Counted from the first letter of the stretch, positions 32,572-45,169 are shown. The stretch is DNA of 64,000 nucleotides from Lunularia cruciata (GCA_948567375.1 OX419756.1:69020333-69084332); one strand, 5' to 3'. The notes: generated by a model not told the origin, from the letters alone. Numbers and translations are program-made.

Positions 32572-33624
32572 TCATCCCGAAGAGCAACATTGAACGTTGA
32601 GCAAGTTCATGCATAACTTGAACTTCTCAACGGGAACAGGTTTAGTCAACATATCACCTAACATATCAGCTGCGTTTACCTCTGTGCCAATCTTTTGCAA
32701 ATTGGTTTCACCATTTGTCACAACTTCCCAGATAAAATGATGTTTCACATCAATATGCTTTGTCCTTGGATGATATACTTGATTCTTTGCCAAGTGAATA
32801 GCGCTTTGGCTATCAAAAAAAAGTGTGGACTTCATATTAAGGAGTCCTACATCCTTGGCTAATCTTTGTAGCCATATTGCGTCTTTGGCAGCCTCAGTTG
32901 TGGCCATAAATTCCACCTTTGTAGTAGAAAGAGCAACAGTAGATTGGAGAGTAGACTTCCAACTTACAGCACCACCAACAAGTGTAAAAACAAATCCTGT
33001 TGTAGACCTTCTCTTATCCAAGTCTCTGGCAAAATCAGAATCTACATACCCTATAATTCCTTCTTCTTTTTCCTTCTCCACATCAAAGGTAATGCCAATA
33101 TTTATAGTCCCTTTCAAGTAACCAAGTATCCACTTCACAACTTCCCAATGTTGTTTCCTTGGGTTTGCCATGTATCTACGCACCATACTCACAACATATG
33201 AGATATCTGATCTAGTGCAGGCCATAGCATACATTAAACTTCCAACAGCACTAGCATAAGGAATATTTGACATTACTTTTCTCTCCTCTTCATTTGATGG
33301 ACATTTCTCTAATGATATCCTGAAATGACTTGCCATTGGAGTGTTCACTGGTTTTGCTTTATCCATGCCAAACCGAGCAAGTAAGTTTTCCAAATATCTC
33401 CTTTGAGATATCCATAAATTTCCCTTGCTCCTGTCCTGGTGGATTTCAATCCCAAATTCCATCTTTGAAGAACCCAAGTCCTTCATATCAAACTCCTTAC
33501 CAAGTTGTGCTTTCAATTTCTCCACCTCAACTATATCCTTTGCAGCAATCAACATATCATCCACATATGGTACCAAGATGATTAAATCAAATACTCTAGG
33601 TCCATGTAGCTTCTTGAGGTACAC
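32572..33624 (-). CDS. D copia RT end and RNase H
   Basis: A 350-codon frame with the catalytic YVDDMLIAA, then GYLKGT, YVDSDFARDLDKRRS, ST-type motifs, HIDVKHHF and ADMLTKPVPVEKF, in the order expected for copia RNase H. Confidence 0.87.
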   Translation of the reverse strand: MYLKKLHGPRVFDLIILVPYVDDMLIAAKDIVEVEKLKAQLGKEFDMKDLGSSKMEFGIEIHQDRSKGNLWISQRRYLENLLARFGMDKAKPVNTPMASHFRISLEKCPSNEEERKVMSNIPYASAVGSLMYAMACTRSDISYVVSMVRRYMANPRKQHWEVVKWILGYLKGTINIGITFDVEKEKEEGIIGYVDSDFARDLDKRRSTTGFVFTLVGGAVSWKSTLQSTVALSTTKVEFMATTEAAKDAIWLQRLAKDVGLLNMKSTLFFDSQSAIHLAKNQVYHPRTKHIDVKHHFIWEVVTNGETNLQKIGTEVNAADMLGDMLTKPVPVEKFKLCMNLLNVQCCSSG

Positions 33625-33693
33625 ACAACAATCTGATTCACTTCTGTTATATCCTTGGTTTCACATGAAAGCATCAAATTTCATGTACCAAAG

Positions 33694-34104
33694 TCATGGA
33701 TTTTGCTTTAGTCCATATAAAGACTTTTGTAACCTGCAAACCAGGTTCTGGTTCCTTGGTACCACAAAACCTTCAGGTTGATGCATGTAAATCTCCTCCT
33801 CCAGTAAAAAGCCAATTGTAACATCTAGTTGCTTCAACTCCAAGTTATGCAATGCAGCTATTGCCAATAGTGCACAAATTGAAGAGATTTTTACTACAGG
33901 TGAAAAAATCTTATTGAAGTCAATACCTTCTTTTTGGCTATAACCCTTTGCTACAAGCCTTGCTTTGCATCTATCTCCACCTGATTTTGGAAGTCCTTCC
34001 TTCCTCTGGAATATCCATCTGCAACCAATTGCCTTCTTTCGCAAAGGCAATTTTTCAAGTCTCCAAGTTTGGTTTTTGGCCAAAGACTTCATCTCCTCTT
34101 CCAT
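33694..34104 (-). CDS. D copia RT, N-terminal part
   Basis: MEEEMKSLAKNQTW and IGCRWIFQRK through LVCRLQKSLYGLKQ are hallmark blocks of copia-type RT (RVT_2). Confidence 0.85.
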   Translation of the reverse strand: MEEEMKSLAKNQTWRLEKLPLRKKAIGCRWIFQRKEGLPKSGGDRCKARLVAKGYSQKEGIDFNKIFSPVVKISSICALLAIAALHNLELKQLDVTIGFLLEEEIYMHQPEGFVVPRNQNLVCRLQKSLYGLKQNP

Positions 34105-34210
34105 TGCACAATGCCGCTTTTGAAATTCTTGATCTTGTATTGCCTCTTCATATGAAGAAGGCTCTCCATTCTCCTAAAGAAGAGCATAAGCTACAAATGA
34201 ATCATCAAAT

Positions 34211-34415
34211 CTCTTTGGAGACCTTCTATCCCTATTTGGATACCTACGTTTATGTACAGATTCCTCATTCATAGCATTGTATAGCACTTCATCAGCAAGG
34301 TTCAACCTAATCTCTTGGGAGGCCTTCTATCCCTATTTGGATACCTAGTTTTGGTGCAGATTCCTCATTCATAGCATTGTATAGCACTTCATCAGCAAGG
34401 TTCAACCTAATAGTG
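34211..34415. repeat. ~104-bp tandem pair inside D
   Basis: CTTCTATCCCTATTTGGATA... through GCAAGGTTCAACCTAAT occurs twice in a row. Confidence 0.8.
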
Positions 34416-34703
34416 CTAATAGGTCTGAGATCTACATCTTCATCTTCCCCATCCTCTGTCACTTTTGTCCTCCTTTTTCTTCTTTAGTGCTCTATGCAGT
34501 CCTTGCTGGACAAGAAGGTCCTTCATCTTCAGTTACCAAAGTCCAAAATTGTTTATCCCATCAAACTTCTCCACTGCAAATTTAGCATTTGATATGGATA
34601 TCACCCTTGCCATTGCTTTGCTATGGACTTGCTTCTGGAACCACTTCCCTGCACCCTCATATCTCAAGACACTCTTCAGGACCAACTAAGCTCTTATACC
34701 AAT

Positions 34704-34994
34704 TGTTAGAAAATACAGTCCCAATGACCTCTCGCAATAGCACATCATAAGGCCCAATAAATCAGAGGACTAACAGGAAATAAAGTGGTTCACTCCCTCT
34801 CAACCCCTGAATACCGGACTTCATGAGTATTGCACACTCAAGGTATCTAGTCACTTTAATACTCAACCCTAGAAGTGACCAAATATATATCTATACAAGT
34901 GACTGCACATCATCGCATGATACAATAAGGAGTTTCCATCAATCAAGTTTTGTTCTTGCTCAGGCAACTCACTTATAGCAAGCCAAACATAACA
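34704..34994 (-). repeat. D 5' LTR
   Basis: 291 bp, same termini as the 3' LTR, flanked by CATGT. Confidence 0.85.
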
Positions 34995-36415
34995 CATGTC
35001 ATGGCCATTGCACGTACGGCTGCCTTACAAGCTGCAATTTGTTTGACAGATGAGAACTAGGTAAATGTGCCTCCTGATTACAATGTCTATGAAGTCTACT
35101 AGCATGTGCATATTTCATGCTTGTACTGCAGCTGTACAACGATTACGCTTGCCTGCTATGATCATCAATTCTTCATATCCTTATATTTACTGTTTATATT
35201 ACCTCCTCACAGGGGTTCCCACACATAATTCGTCCAAAAATCCTTGCAGATAGATTGCCTTGACATGCTTCTACTTACTGACTCGGATCCGCTCTGACTC
35301 TCTCCGCACTGATTTCCTAAATTTCACCTCCTTGGTCAACAAATGATTGAATGTGACCGCGTCGTCGACATTCTAAATACTTTGCATATGGCATCCACTT
35401 TGTTAGAGTTCAGATGCGCTCCGGATCCATTTCTTCGACCCGACAATGAATTACGAATACGATTAAAAATTTATGGAAGTTACCATATGCATAACTTGCA
35501 GACGTCGATGGATTTTTGGTCTTCAGACTCCAGGGGTTTATCCAGTATTTATAATAGATGCCAGTTCCGATTCCATTGACATCAGTGAGGACCTTTCTGC
35601 AAGAAATAATTGACTCTTTCTCCTCTCTCGAAACCGCGAGAGTCTTGAGGTAGATCTCATACTGTCAAAGCATTTAAATCCTAGTAGTGGCCATATTAGA
35701 TTCGATGTAGCAATGCACGAGTCTAAGGTGTAGATGAGAAAAGGGCACGGAATCATTTATCCCGGAAGTCAATTAAGTCATGGTTAGCCGTACATCCGAG
35801 ACCATTGCCTAGCCAGGGACATGGCACGAATGTCTCTTTGAGTGCATAGCCTCAAGTCCACTGGTAGTTATCCAAAAGTCCGAGAGGTTGAAGTTTCCAA
35901 CGGATCCAAGGACTGGCTCTGCACCGGTTCCTTGAGTGGTGGAAGTAGCAACTCCCCCGGAGCTGGATGTGGTGTAACGACGTTCAGAATCGTGAGGTTA
36001 ACAGTAGCAGCGCATGCACCATTTTGGGTGCAGTATACATTATGTGGCTCACAATGAATTTCTGGAGTCTAAAGCGGAGAAGCAGAAGTCTTTACTTTCG
36101 TCATTGTTAGAGTCATCCGATTAAACAAGAAAAAAAATTGAATCAGAAAGCTGGAACTCACTTATAGAAACGCATGTGGGTATGATATTGAGGACAGCTA
36201 ACCTTCGTGATCACCAGCTTGCAATCGGGGCGCATGTTCATCAACATCAATATTCAACAGTAATTAGCTAACTCACTACATGAGATGGCTTAGATAAACT
36301 GCAAGATTGACAGACCCTCCTAACCAGTTGTACCAAAGAATATTTTGTGGCGAACTATAAGATTTCACTCAACCCTATGATCGCAGGAGGGGTCAAGTAA
36401 AAAATGAGCTGGTTG

Positions 36416-36471
36416 TATAAGCATTTAAGCTGCTAAGTTTCAACCAACTGTAGTACTCAGATCATGAGTGC
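36416..36471 (+). promoter_or_regulatory. Relic peroxidase core promoter of the pseudogene
   Basis: TATAAGCA (36416-36423), 30 nt, then GTACTCA-GATCA-TGAGTGC (36453-36471). One stem base is changed relative to Per1, but the spacing is kept. Confidence 0.5.
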
Positions 36472-36747
36472 TTCTGGTCCATACTTGACAAAGTGCAACA
36501 AAGTTGACCTTGCATTCGCAGAGTCAGGTAAGTTCGTTACATTGAAAATGTCAACTCACTAAGACTATACGAACACTTTCACTTTTCAATTGGTTCGTTT
36601 GGCCTACTAGCTGATCATGAAATAATCTAGATGTATCCTCTCTTCCTTTCTAATTCTAGAGTTTCTGACAGGTACTGAAATGGCTTTTTGCATCTTTCAG
36701 AACAGCGCTAGCAGAAAGAACTGGGCGCCACCTAGCACTTGCCACAA

Positions 36748-37281
36748 TACAGGTCTTCGTTATTCTCCGGCGCCGTGCTCCTGGCAGCCTGCGTACTTGA
36801 CTCGAGTCATGCAGCTGCTAATGCTGCATCTCTGTCCGACAGTCTACGCTCAGCCGTGTTTCTCAAGTGACAAAGATTGTTTCGTTGATGGTTGACAAAA
36901 TTTGGGAAACCGACAAGACTTTGGCTGGAGCTTTGAATCCCATGCAGTTCACGATTGCTCGGACCGGTTAAGGCACCCCACATTCACTATAGAACAGAGG
37001 GGAGAACCAGAGTTTGACTTACAGACTGGGCAAGGATTCTGGGGGGACCTGCATGGGTAGTTTATGGACAAGAGTCGCATCAGCAAAAAGATATTAGCGA
37101 GTTAATAAGTAAAAGTTACGATCTTCATGTATTCGCGTAACTACCATAACTACCATGTCACGCAAAAATATAATTGTATATATTTATGGATTATGACGAC
37201 AATCAGATTAGCTTCCCGTGATATATAATGTTCTTTGCTTGCGCTTATACAAGTTGGTATTTAACATGGGTGTGATGGATC
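36748..37281 (+). pseudogene. Truncated class III peroxidase pseudogene (copy of Per2 exon 1)
   Basis: Matches Per2 from the first exon (about 36748-36966) through intron 1 to the first ~14 bases of exon 2 (37268-37281), where similarity stops. It cannot work: the ATG of Per2 is lost (CCACAATACAGG where Per2 has CCACAATGGC...ACAGG), several small indels shift the frame, bases are missing around the distal His motif, the exon 2 acceptor CAG has become CAT, and exons 2 to 4 are absent. About 1.7 kb of the Per2 upstream region, including TATA and leader dyad, came with it, so it is a DNA duplication and not a retrocopy (the intron is kept). Confidence 0.88.
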
Positions 37282-37549
37282 ACAATTAACAATAAAATCA
37301 AAGTAACTTAAAGTTATTAACTTGTAGGCTAAGAGCATAATACATCGTCTCAAATTACGGCTTTTCTATTTGCACGTGTAATAAGCTGCGAAGATGGGAC
37401 AAATAATTTGGGAGGTTACAGCCGAGGCTTTTGACCTGACATTATTTCTTCACAATTTGTGCTTAACCTATAGACATCGGCAACTTTTTCTCTGAATCAC
37501 CATGAATTTTCTGACAGGAAAATACGGTTCTCATGGTGTTGCATTTTGG

Positions 37550-37613
<64 letters not shown>

Positions 37614-38485
37614 TATTTTGCTTTTTGTTTTTGGATTCTATATAACGTCTTCCGTCTCGCGCATTGTACTGCCAAAAGTAATACCCCAGTTGTTGCTCTT
37701 ATCTTGGCTACATGGAAAGGAAAGTGGACAGGATGACCATTTGTCTTTTACTTGGGTTATCCATGGTGACTTTATTTTATTAGTTTGATCTCGCTTCTTA
37801 TTTTTATCTTTGTTTATAATGGATTCGAATGTGGAGCTTCCTTTTCTCTTGTATTACATTCCTATATCCTATATGATATTTGAGCAAGGCTATGGATTCT
37901 TTGAACTATCTTAGGATTTACAATGTCTTTTACGGATGCAATTAAGATCTACTTCTCAAACGGTGAAAAGTTGATTGAAGCTCAAATTTAACAATTTGGA
38001 CTCTTTTACTCAGAACAAATACTTAGAGAGAAGTAGAAGTACTTGTAACATACTTTGTTGGATGCATGCTCCATTGATATATTTAGTTTGGCATTGCAAA
38101 TAGTTGAAAGATATTGTTTATATGTAATTTAATCAAGCTAATATTAGTTAGAGTTAGTTAGGGCTGAGATAGAGGTGATATTATTTTAGAGCAAGTTAAT
38201 AGATGAGAAGCACAATTCTGTAGTCTGTTGTATTGCCTTTGTATTATTCCTAAATATTTACCTTTTAAGAAAGAGTTGATAACATTGAGTCCATTAACCT
38301 TTTGTTACAAGTTTTTCTATAATCCAAAGAAATCTCATGTGAATGGATCCTTGACCAAGTTATAAAATTACATGCTTATGAGATTATTCTCAAGAGTTTG
38401 ATATTATTTTAGACTTTAGACTTACATGAATTTGTGCGTAGTAAATTAAGTCATGGTGGTAATTAGTAACTATTTTGTGCAAGTA
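37282..38485. other. Spacer with microsatellite between pseudogene and copy 2
   Basis: Holds the TA microsatellite; otherwise AT-rich sequence in which I see no gene. Its far side would match whatever precedes position 1. Confidence 0.5.
37552..37610. repeat. (TA)n microsatellite
   Basis: About 59 bp of uninterrupted TA dinucleotides. Confidence 0.97.
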
Positions 38486-38913
38486 TTTTGAAAGTATAGA
38501 AGCCAAGGATGAAGACGTACTCATCATCTTTTCATTTTGAACTGTCTCCTCATTCATGGAGTTCTCTAGTGAGCAATGGCTTGAGTCTTCAAGGTGCTCT
38601 GGAGCTTTTGTCTTGGAGGAGTGTGATGGAGTTTGGTTCCTTGACTTTTATGATGTAATACCTTAATAACATTCAGAGGTTCATATTGAGCAAGATCCAA
38701 ATGTCATAGATATATTATGGTACACATGCTTTTTTTTCAAGTTGTAATTTTCATTTCCTTTCTTTCATTTTGTGTAGCTAAGGAGATAGTTTCATGGTTA
38801 TAAGAAAAAATCTTTTGTTTTGGTATTATTTGGGGGCATCTTTGTACATGCATCCAAAGAATTGAGGTATAAAGACTTGTGGAGAGGGGTACAAAGAACC
38901 AAGGTACAAAGAC

Positions 38914-39283
38914 GGATCAAAAGAAGAACAAGTACAAAGATCCTTCACCCAACAATTCAAAACTAAAGACCATATAACATTTGAATGTCACCACCAACTA
39001 AGCAAGGAGCCTCCACCAAGGACCATTGATGTCCCACTAAAGAGTTCTTGCATGAGTATAGTGAATGTACCCACTAAAGATTGTTGGCCAAGGAGCCCTT
39101 GCTATAAAATTGAGTGTTGGCCAAGTAATTTCACTTATGCTCAAATTTCTAGTGAGTAAACCAAATAGCAAAGAGCAAACTTAGATTCATTGGAATTAGG
39201 ACTTCTTTGGGTTAGTGGTCTTCATTACTATCAAAATGGTGAGAGTTCAAAGAGCAATGAGCAGTGAGAATTACCCCAACAAT
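38914..39283. repeat. R repeat, copy 3 of 4
   Basis: Segmental-duplicate counterpart of the block at 434-804. Confidence 0.75.
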
Positions 39284-39343
39284 TATCAGCCACCACCAAG
39301 TGATGGATAAGTGGGACATGCATGTATGGAGTGAATTGTTCTA

Positions 39344-39800
39344 AAGCAAGCATTTGAGTTTCTTGCTTTGTGATTGGTGCCTTAGTTCTCCTGAAATTGT
39401 ACAAGAGATGAGAAGCACATAACACAAGAAATTGGAAAATTTTTGAGGCAATCCAAAGATATTGAGTGAGGTGCATTGAAAGATAGTACTTACCCTTGAT
39501 GTGGAAGTCTCCAAAGGACTTATCTTTGATACAAAGTTTTGCACCATCATGGAAGAGATGAGTTAAGTGTTAAAAATGTTGCAAGCATTTGGGTTTCTTG
39601 CTTTAGTATCAGGACCTTTGTTCTGCCACAACCATAGAAGAGATGAGAAGCACATAACACAAGAACCAAGATATCTTGGAGGGAATCCAAAGACATAGAC
39701 TGAGGTGCATTGGAAGATGATACTTGGTGCTGATATGGAAGTCTACCAAGGACTCATCTTTGATACAAAATTTTGCAACATCAAGGAAGAGATGAGTTAA
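39344..39800. repeat. Two degenerate ~230-bp tandem units, copy 2
   Basis: Counterpart of 868-1328, same two-unit layout. Confidence 0.72.
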
Positions 39801-39844
39801 ACATCCCTTTTGACGAGGATATGTTCATAAGAAAAGGTTGAAAG

Positions 39845-40345
39845 GTGGCCACTTTCAATGACCTTGCACCAAGAGCAATTGTTGCATCTCTAATAAGATT
39901 GTTCTACACTAAACAAACAATTTATCTAACCATAAATCAAACAATCTTCTTTGAGTATATACACAAGGGAGTAGTGGGGAATTGGAGCAACATTTTCTTC
40001 TGGCAAACTCAGGCAATGTATAGGGAGTTTGAACAGGTCAGAGGAGCAACCTTCCTAGCACCCATTTCCATACACTTCTACATGGGACTGAACTTGCTTA
40101 CCAACAAAGAACAAAAGCTGTTCCCTAGCAACTTCTCCTCCACTGAACATTGTGCCGCACAACTAGAGGCAAATAATGTTACAAGGCCGATTCTAAAGGC
40201 GGATATAGAGTCTGTGCATACTTACATGTCTCCAAGACATGTAAGTATGTGGAGGTGCATAAGGACTTGTGAAACTCTATGTGAACATACAAAAGGTAAA
40301 ATGTTAAGAACAAGTCATTCCCATGAGGATACAGTTTGGAATTGA
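39845..40345 (+). CDS. Unrecognised 166-codon open frame
   Basis: The longest open frame in the stretch 38,487-41,318. It starts at a GTG codon (no ATG at this edge), is rich in aromatic residues (FFEYIHKG, NWSNIFFWQTQ, FYMGLNLL), and has a Cys/His-rich end (MWRCIRTCETLCEH). I recognise no domain. The stretch after it (~40,495-40,680, and 40,715-40,903) also reads as open frames, so this may be part of a decayed larger gene or an unknown transposon protein. The copy-1 counterpart (~1369-1870) is less open. No promoter or splice model can be supported. Confidence 0.3.
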   Translation: MATFNDLAPRAIVASLIRLFYTKQTIYLTINQTIFFEYIHKGVVGNWSNIFFWQTQAMYREFEQVRGATFLAPISIHFYMGLNLLTNKEQKLFPSNFSSTEHCAAQLEANNVTRPILKADIESVHTYMSPRHVSMWRCIRTCETLCEHTKGKMLRTSHSHEDTVWN

Positions 40346-40714
40346 TAAGATTAAGAAAGAAAGGTATCACAATATCACCATTTGTTTATGATTATCTTTT
40401 CAACCTTTTGGGCAGGAATTACTCCTAGAAGAGTGCAGAGTCACCCACACTAGTGCTCCATAGAAAAGAAAAACTAAAATCACTCTCCTAATAGATCAAC
40501 CCAAGTTCACTCTTGAAGGTGATGGTTTAGTCCACACTGAGCGTCACTTAACACAAGGTCGGTACCATGCAGGTTGCTATCCCAAAGGTTCTAGTGTCCC
40601 CAATGTTACTGATGTTCTTGATACTACAAGACTTGTGGTCCCCTTCTCCTTGAAGATTTCCCTCAACATTGCAGGTTTTTGATCTACCAGATTTTTCATT
40701 CTACATGGTAGTCC

Positions 40715-40903
40715 ATGGTACTCAAGATCCTCTATGACCCTTCAAAATACAACCTTGAGACTTTAGAACCCCAAGGATCCAATAACCCACTCAAGCATGA
40801 ATGCACTCCTGCATTACTATACCTTCATTCCTACTTTGAGTTCCTCACCACTACTCAATCAAGCAATCACAAATCACATAAAAATGCTAACACAATACAC
40901 TAA
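40715..40903 (+). other. Small open frame trailing the 166-codon frame
   Basis: A 62-codon frame (begins VLKILYDPSKYNLETLEP) present in both copies (2239-2427 in copy 1) with few changes. Not recognised; it may belong to the same decayed gene as 39,845-40,345. Confidence 0.22.
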
Positions 40904-43029
40904 GGATCTTAGAGGTCCCCCCACACATCTACTCTAGCTGAAAAATTTCAATTCATGCACATCCAACAACACACACCAAGCAAACATAGAATTGAACAAG
41001 AACTTTAATTCTAAACCTGCACTATTTTGGGACTAAGCCCTTTATAGTTCCTACTTACCAATAATGTGGCAAATCAAATGCCTTGTGCCACCAAAATCTC
41101 CTAATTAACTCAAATCCTATCAATGCTTTTCTTAATGCCTTATTTTCCTTATTAAATGCTAAGACGGTGTATTATGTGGCAACACTCTTGTTGTACATTT
41201 TGCTTTGTTGTTTTGTTCCACCTTAGCATCAGGATCATGGGCCCAATGACTTGTTTTGCACAAAAATTGGTCCACTATACGTAGGTGTCACCACACCAAG
41301 GATTTATACAAGTGACCAAGGCAGAAGGAAGAGAGATCACTTAGATGGCAATGCAAGAAGGGTTGCTAAAGAATTTCCAATCTATGAATTTAATGACTAT
41401 GGGAGTTGAAATAAAAGAATAATATACAAGAGTACTAGAGGTATTTCTTGATCTATAGGTTGTGATAACTGATATGAGTTCAGCAAAAGCTTTTGACAGT
41501 TTCAAATGGGTGCTAAAAGAGAAAATTTGCCATGAGGTAATGGTACAAAATCCTTGCACTATTTTTGAAGCCATTGCTTGCAATCAAAGAATAGCAAGGG
41601 TGCTTGGAGGAGGTGAAGGAGTAGTCCCGAGTCAACACTATTGGGTTGAAAAAATGCACTTTGGAGGTCTAGTTCTTATAGATTAAGAAACATTTGGTTT
41701 CAGGACCAAGGAAAATAGGGACGGGTCAAAGAAAGGAGAGATGGAGTCCCACAAGAGGAAGGGGCTTGAGCAAAACAATGATGTTGTTACAATTGTGGCC
41801 AAGTTGGGCATGTAGCCATCTATTTTCATGCTCATCTTCTCAGATGCTCTTGGCCTCCATAGAGGTAACCTTTGAACAACATGGAGAAAAATCAAGGAGG
41901 ATGTTTAAATCACATCAAAAAACAAATATTGCTAGTAATTATACCTCATGGCCTTATTGGCTTGATGGAGAAGAGTAAAAGTGGGAGAAAGAAGAGGAAA
42001 AGTGTACAAAGTTGAAGGATGGTAAAAACACAACTGATTGTCATAAATGGAGTTCTAAAAAACAATCAAATGAGAGTATTGATGGACCCTAGAGCATTAG
42101 AGAATTTCTTGTCTTGCTCTACTATAATAAGGTTGGGGATGGAACTAAAGAAGGATGAGAATGAAGAAGTAAATTTATCTAATGGCTTGACATAAAGGAT
42201 TGAGCCTTTATTTAGAAAGGTAACACACATTGTACATGAGTATCAAGAAGCAATTGAGTGACAAATGATATGGTTAGCTTGTTATGATATAATCTTAGGT
42301 ATGCCATGGATGGAACATTACAAGTCTACAGTTGATTGAAGAAAGAAAGTAGTGAGAACTAGCCAATGGAAGATCTTTGGAGTTAAAGAAAGATAACAAA
42401 GGTAAGAATTTTCTCTTTATATCATTGGGACAATGTCTATTGGTAAGACAAATAGATGTTTCATGGGTCTAATAAGAGAAGTCCAAAATGTGCAACTCAA
42501 TTGATAGAATCATGGGAAATTGAAAGATGTGCTAAATGAATTTCAAGATATCTTTTAGAATGATTTACACTAGAGATTACTACCAAAAAGGAGACTAGAT
42601 CATAAAATTGAGATATGTTTGGCAAATACATCTCCTTGTAAGCCCCATATCTACTTTCACCTCAAGAGTGTAAGGCACAAATTGAGGATATGTTGGAGAA
42701 AAGATCTATCCAACCCAACATGTCACTATATAAGTCTCCTATCTTGTTTGTGAAGAAGAAGGATGGGATAATAATGCATATGTGAATTGAATTTTGAGGA
42801 GTAAATCAACAAAGAGTGAAGAAAAAATTCCCATTACTTTTGCATAGATGACCTGTTCAATCAACTCAACAAAGCCAAGCACTTCATCAAAACTTGATCT
42901 ATGGAGCGGTTACAACCAAATTTGGATTGTAGAGGGAAAGGCGACTGTGTAGGAAAAATGAAGGATGGGAAGACCCCATCAAGCCGTACAAGGGAGAGAC
43001 AAAAAAGGTAACATGGGGCTAAGCCCTAG

Positions 43030-43404
43030 ACGGATCCAAAGAAGAACAAGTACAAAGATCCTTCACCCAACAATTCAAAACTAAAGACCATATAACATTT
43101 GAATGTCACCACCAACTAAGCAAGGAGCCTCCACCAAGGACCATTGATGTCCCACTAAAGAGTTATTGCATGAGTATAGTGAATGTACCCACTTAAGATT
43201 GTTGGCCAAGGAGCCCTTGCTATAAAATTGAGTGTTGGCCAAGTAATTTCACTTATGATCAAATTTCTAGTGAGTAAACCCAATAGCAAAGAGCAAACTT
43301 AGATTCATTGGAATTAGGACTTCTTTGGGTTAGTGGTCTTCATTACTATCAAAATGGTGAGAGTTCAAAGAGCAATGAGCAGTGAGAAGTACCCCAACAA
43401 TTAT
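43030..43404. repeat. R repeat, copy 4 of 4 (inside A1')
   Basis: Segmental-duplicate counterpart of the block at 6194-6563. Confidence 0.75.
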
Positions 43405-43639
43405 GAAATCTTTTGAGCAACAACTTTGAAATGAAGATGTTATGTCTTGAAAGGGGAGAGGTTTGTAATACCAATAACTACACATATTATCTAGAGGTAG
43501 AAATGAGCTTTGTAATGTCAGAAAGGATGTTATATATGATGGACTAAGTAGATAAGGTAAAGGTATCACCAAAAGAATGAATTCACTAATAGAGTAAGAC
43601 CCAAAAATGGAAAAGAATTCTTTCCTATGGAAGCAAAAG

Positions 43640-44048
43640 TGTAACAATATGGAGTTTAGCGATGAAGTTAGTAGGGCTTACAAAGTAGAGAATAAGAAAA
43701 AATAGCATAGAATATTCTAGAAGCATCTAAGAAGCTTCTTGGGAAGCTTCCCAACTAGTTAACTTGCGCCCTAAGCAGGTAGCTTCTAGAAGCTTCTAAC
43801 TAGTTTAGCTTGCACGCCAAGTAGACTGCTTCTAGAAGGAAGCTTCTTGAGAAGCTTCCTGGTTAACTTGGCTTGCACTCCAAGAATGCGGCTCAAGGAA
43901 GCTTCTTGAGAAGCTTCAAGGGTCTTGTATGCTACCTATAAATACCAAAGCCGAAGCTCATGCTAGGCATTCAGAGTTTTCCCTCATTCAAATGTCCCAA
44001 TGTGAGTTTCCATTCTCCTATTTCTCTCCTTGGTTTCGGTCTTTTACA
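43640..44048 (+). repeat. C2 5' LTR
   Basis: 409 bp; heat-shock-like TTCTAGAAGCTTC at 43784-43796; TATA box CTATAAATA upstream of the R region. Confidence 0.9.
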
Positions 44049-44309
44049 TTGGTATTAGAGCAGGAATGGGATGGATGGAATTTATGGACCACCAAATCCA
44101 CTTCCGCCAAACCATTGGGACTTTTGTGTCCAGATATTACCAAAGCATTATTTCACACAATTCATCACCTCACGCTTTGGGCAGGATTTTCTACATATGA
44201 TCACCGTGTTAGAGGAACACTTGATACTTCGAGTTGTAACTTATGGAGAATGGTGGACGTGTTGTATCTATGTGTTAATCAATTAGATAAATTGAGGGTA
44301 GTGGAATAG

Positions 44310-45169
44310 AGTAGTAGCAATGGCGGCAATACCGGATGTTATCCTTGCAATGCGACAACAAATCAGCATCTTACTCGATTGTTGGATGAATGAGACCAGC
44401 AACAACAAGAATAGATAGACAGAGCGCTAGTTTGAGATGTAGAAGATTGCATTTGATTTCCAAAACCCAAGGTTTTTGAAGGCAAGAATCTTCCAAGCAC
44501 AATAGAGAATTTTGTGTTTGACTGCGACGTTACTTTGAAGCCACCAATCTTCAAGACGAGCGGAAACAAATTCTCTTGGCTTCTAGCCAATTGGATGGCG
44601 TGGCAAAACTTTGGTGGCGATTCCGAGTAGAAAGAGCTGAACGAAAAATTGTTATACCTATTTTGACATGGGCAGAATTCAAGGATGCAATACTTGGTCG
44701 ATTTTAAACTATAAATACCACCATAGCCGTACGAGATAAATTGGCGGAGTTGAGGCAGATTGGTTCAGTGAGAAGCTACATCACACAATTTCAGAACATC
44801 ATCATGCAAATTCCAGATATCCAAGAAGGTGAAGTTGTGGATAGATTTGTGCAAGGATTGAAGTGACGAACCTAATTGGAAGTGACCATGCGAGAGCCAC
44901 AGAACGTAGAAGAAGCCATGCAATTGGCTGAGTGTTTTGATTCCTTGGTTGCAACAACTTGGTCTCAACCTCGACCTACACAAAGTCTACCAGTACCACG
45001 AGTGGAAGAACCGGTACCAATGGAGATTGATGCTATCCAACAAAGACCACTTGGCACAGTAGATAAAGAAAGATTACGACAAAATAGAGGTTGCTTTTAT
45101 TGTCACCAAGTTGGACATTGCATTGTTGAGTGTCCACTTAGGAATGGGCGATCTCGACAAGTTCCCTAA
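44310..45169 (+). CDS. C2 gag region
   Basis: Gag-type sequence with the knuckle CFYCHQVGHCIVEC near its end (around 45,091). Confidence 0.65.

Larger units (their letters stand above)
32122..34994 (-). mobile_element. D: fossil Ty1/copia element in the duplicated Per2 upstream region
   Basis: LTRs are 32122-32542 (3') and 34704-34994 (5'), TGTTAGAAA...CATAACA, with perfect target duplications CATGT (32117-32121 and 34995-34999). Primer site TTGGTATAAGAGC lies on the minus strand (34690-34702). Only RT and RNase H sequence is recognisable inside; at 2.9 kb it is short for a copia element. Broken, with several breaks. Confidence 0.9.
32063..37281 (+). repeat. Partial local duplicate of the Per2 5' region, interrupted by copia D
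   Basis: Positions 28,146 to ~30,610 (Per2 far upstream, promoter, exon 1, intron 1) recur at 32,063-32,121 and 34,995-37,281; the gap is filled by copia element D. Recognisable shared blocks are CTATCCACTAACTAGGAATG, GCACGTACGGCTGCCTTA and CTCTGCACCGGTTCC. The copy lies just downstream of Per2 in the same orientation, as expected of a local tandem duplication. It is clearly more diverged than the Per1/Per3 pair, so it is the older event. Confidence 0.85.

Noticed and set aside
37533-37788. Open frames rich in Tyr-Ile repeats
   Set aside because: They are translations of the TA microsatellite.
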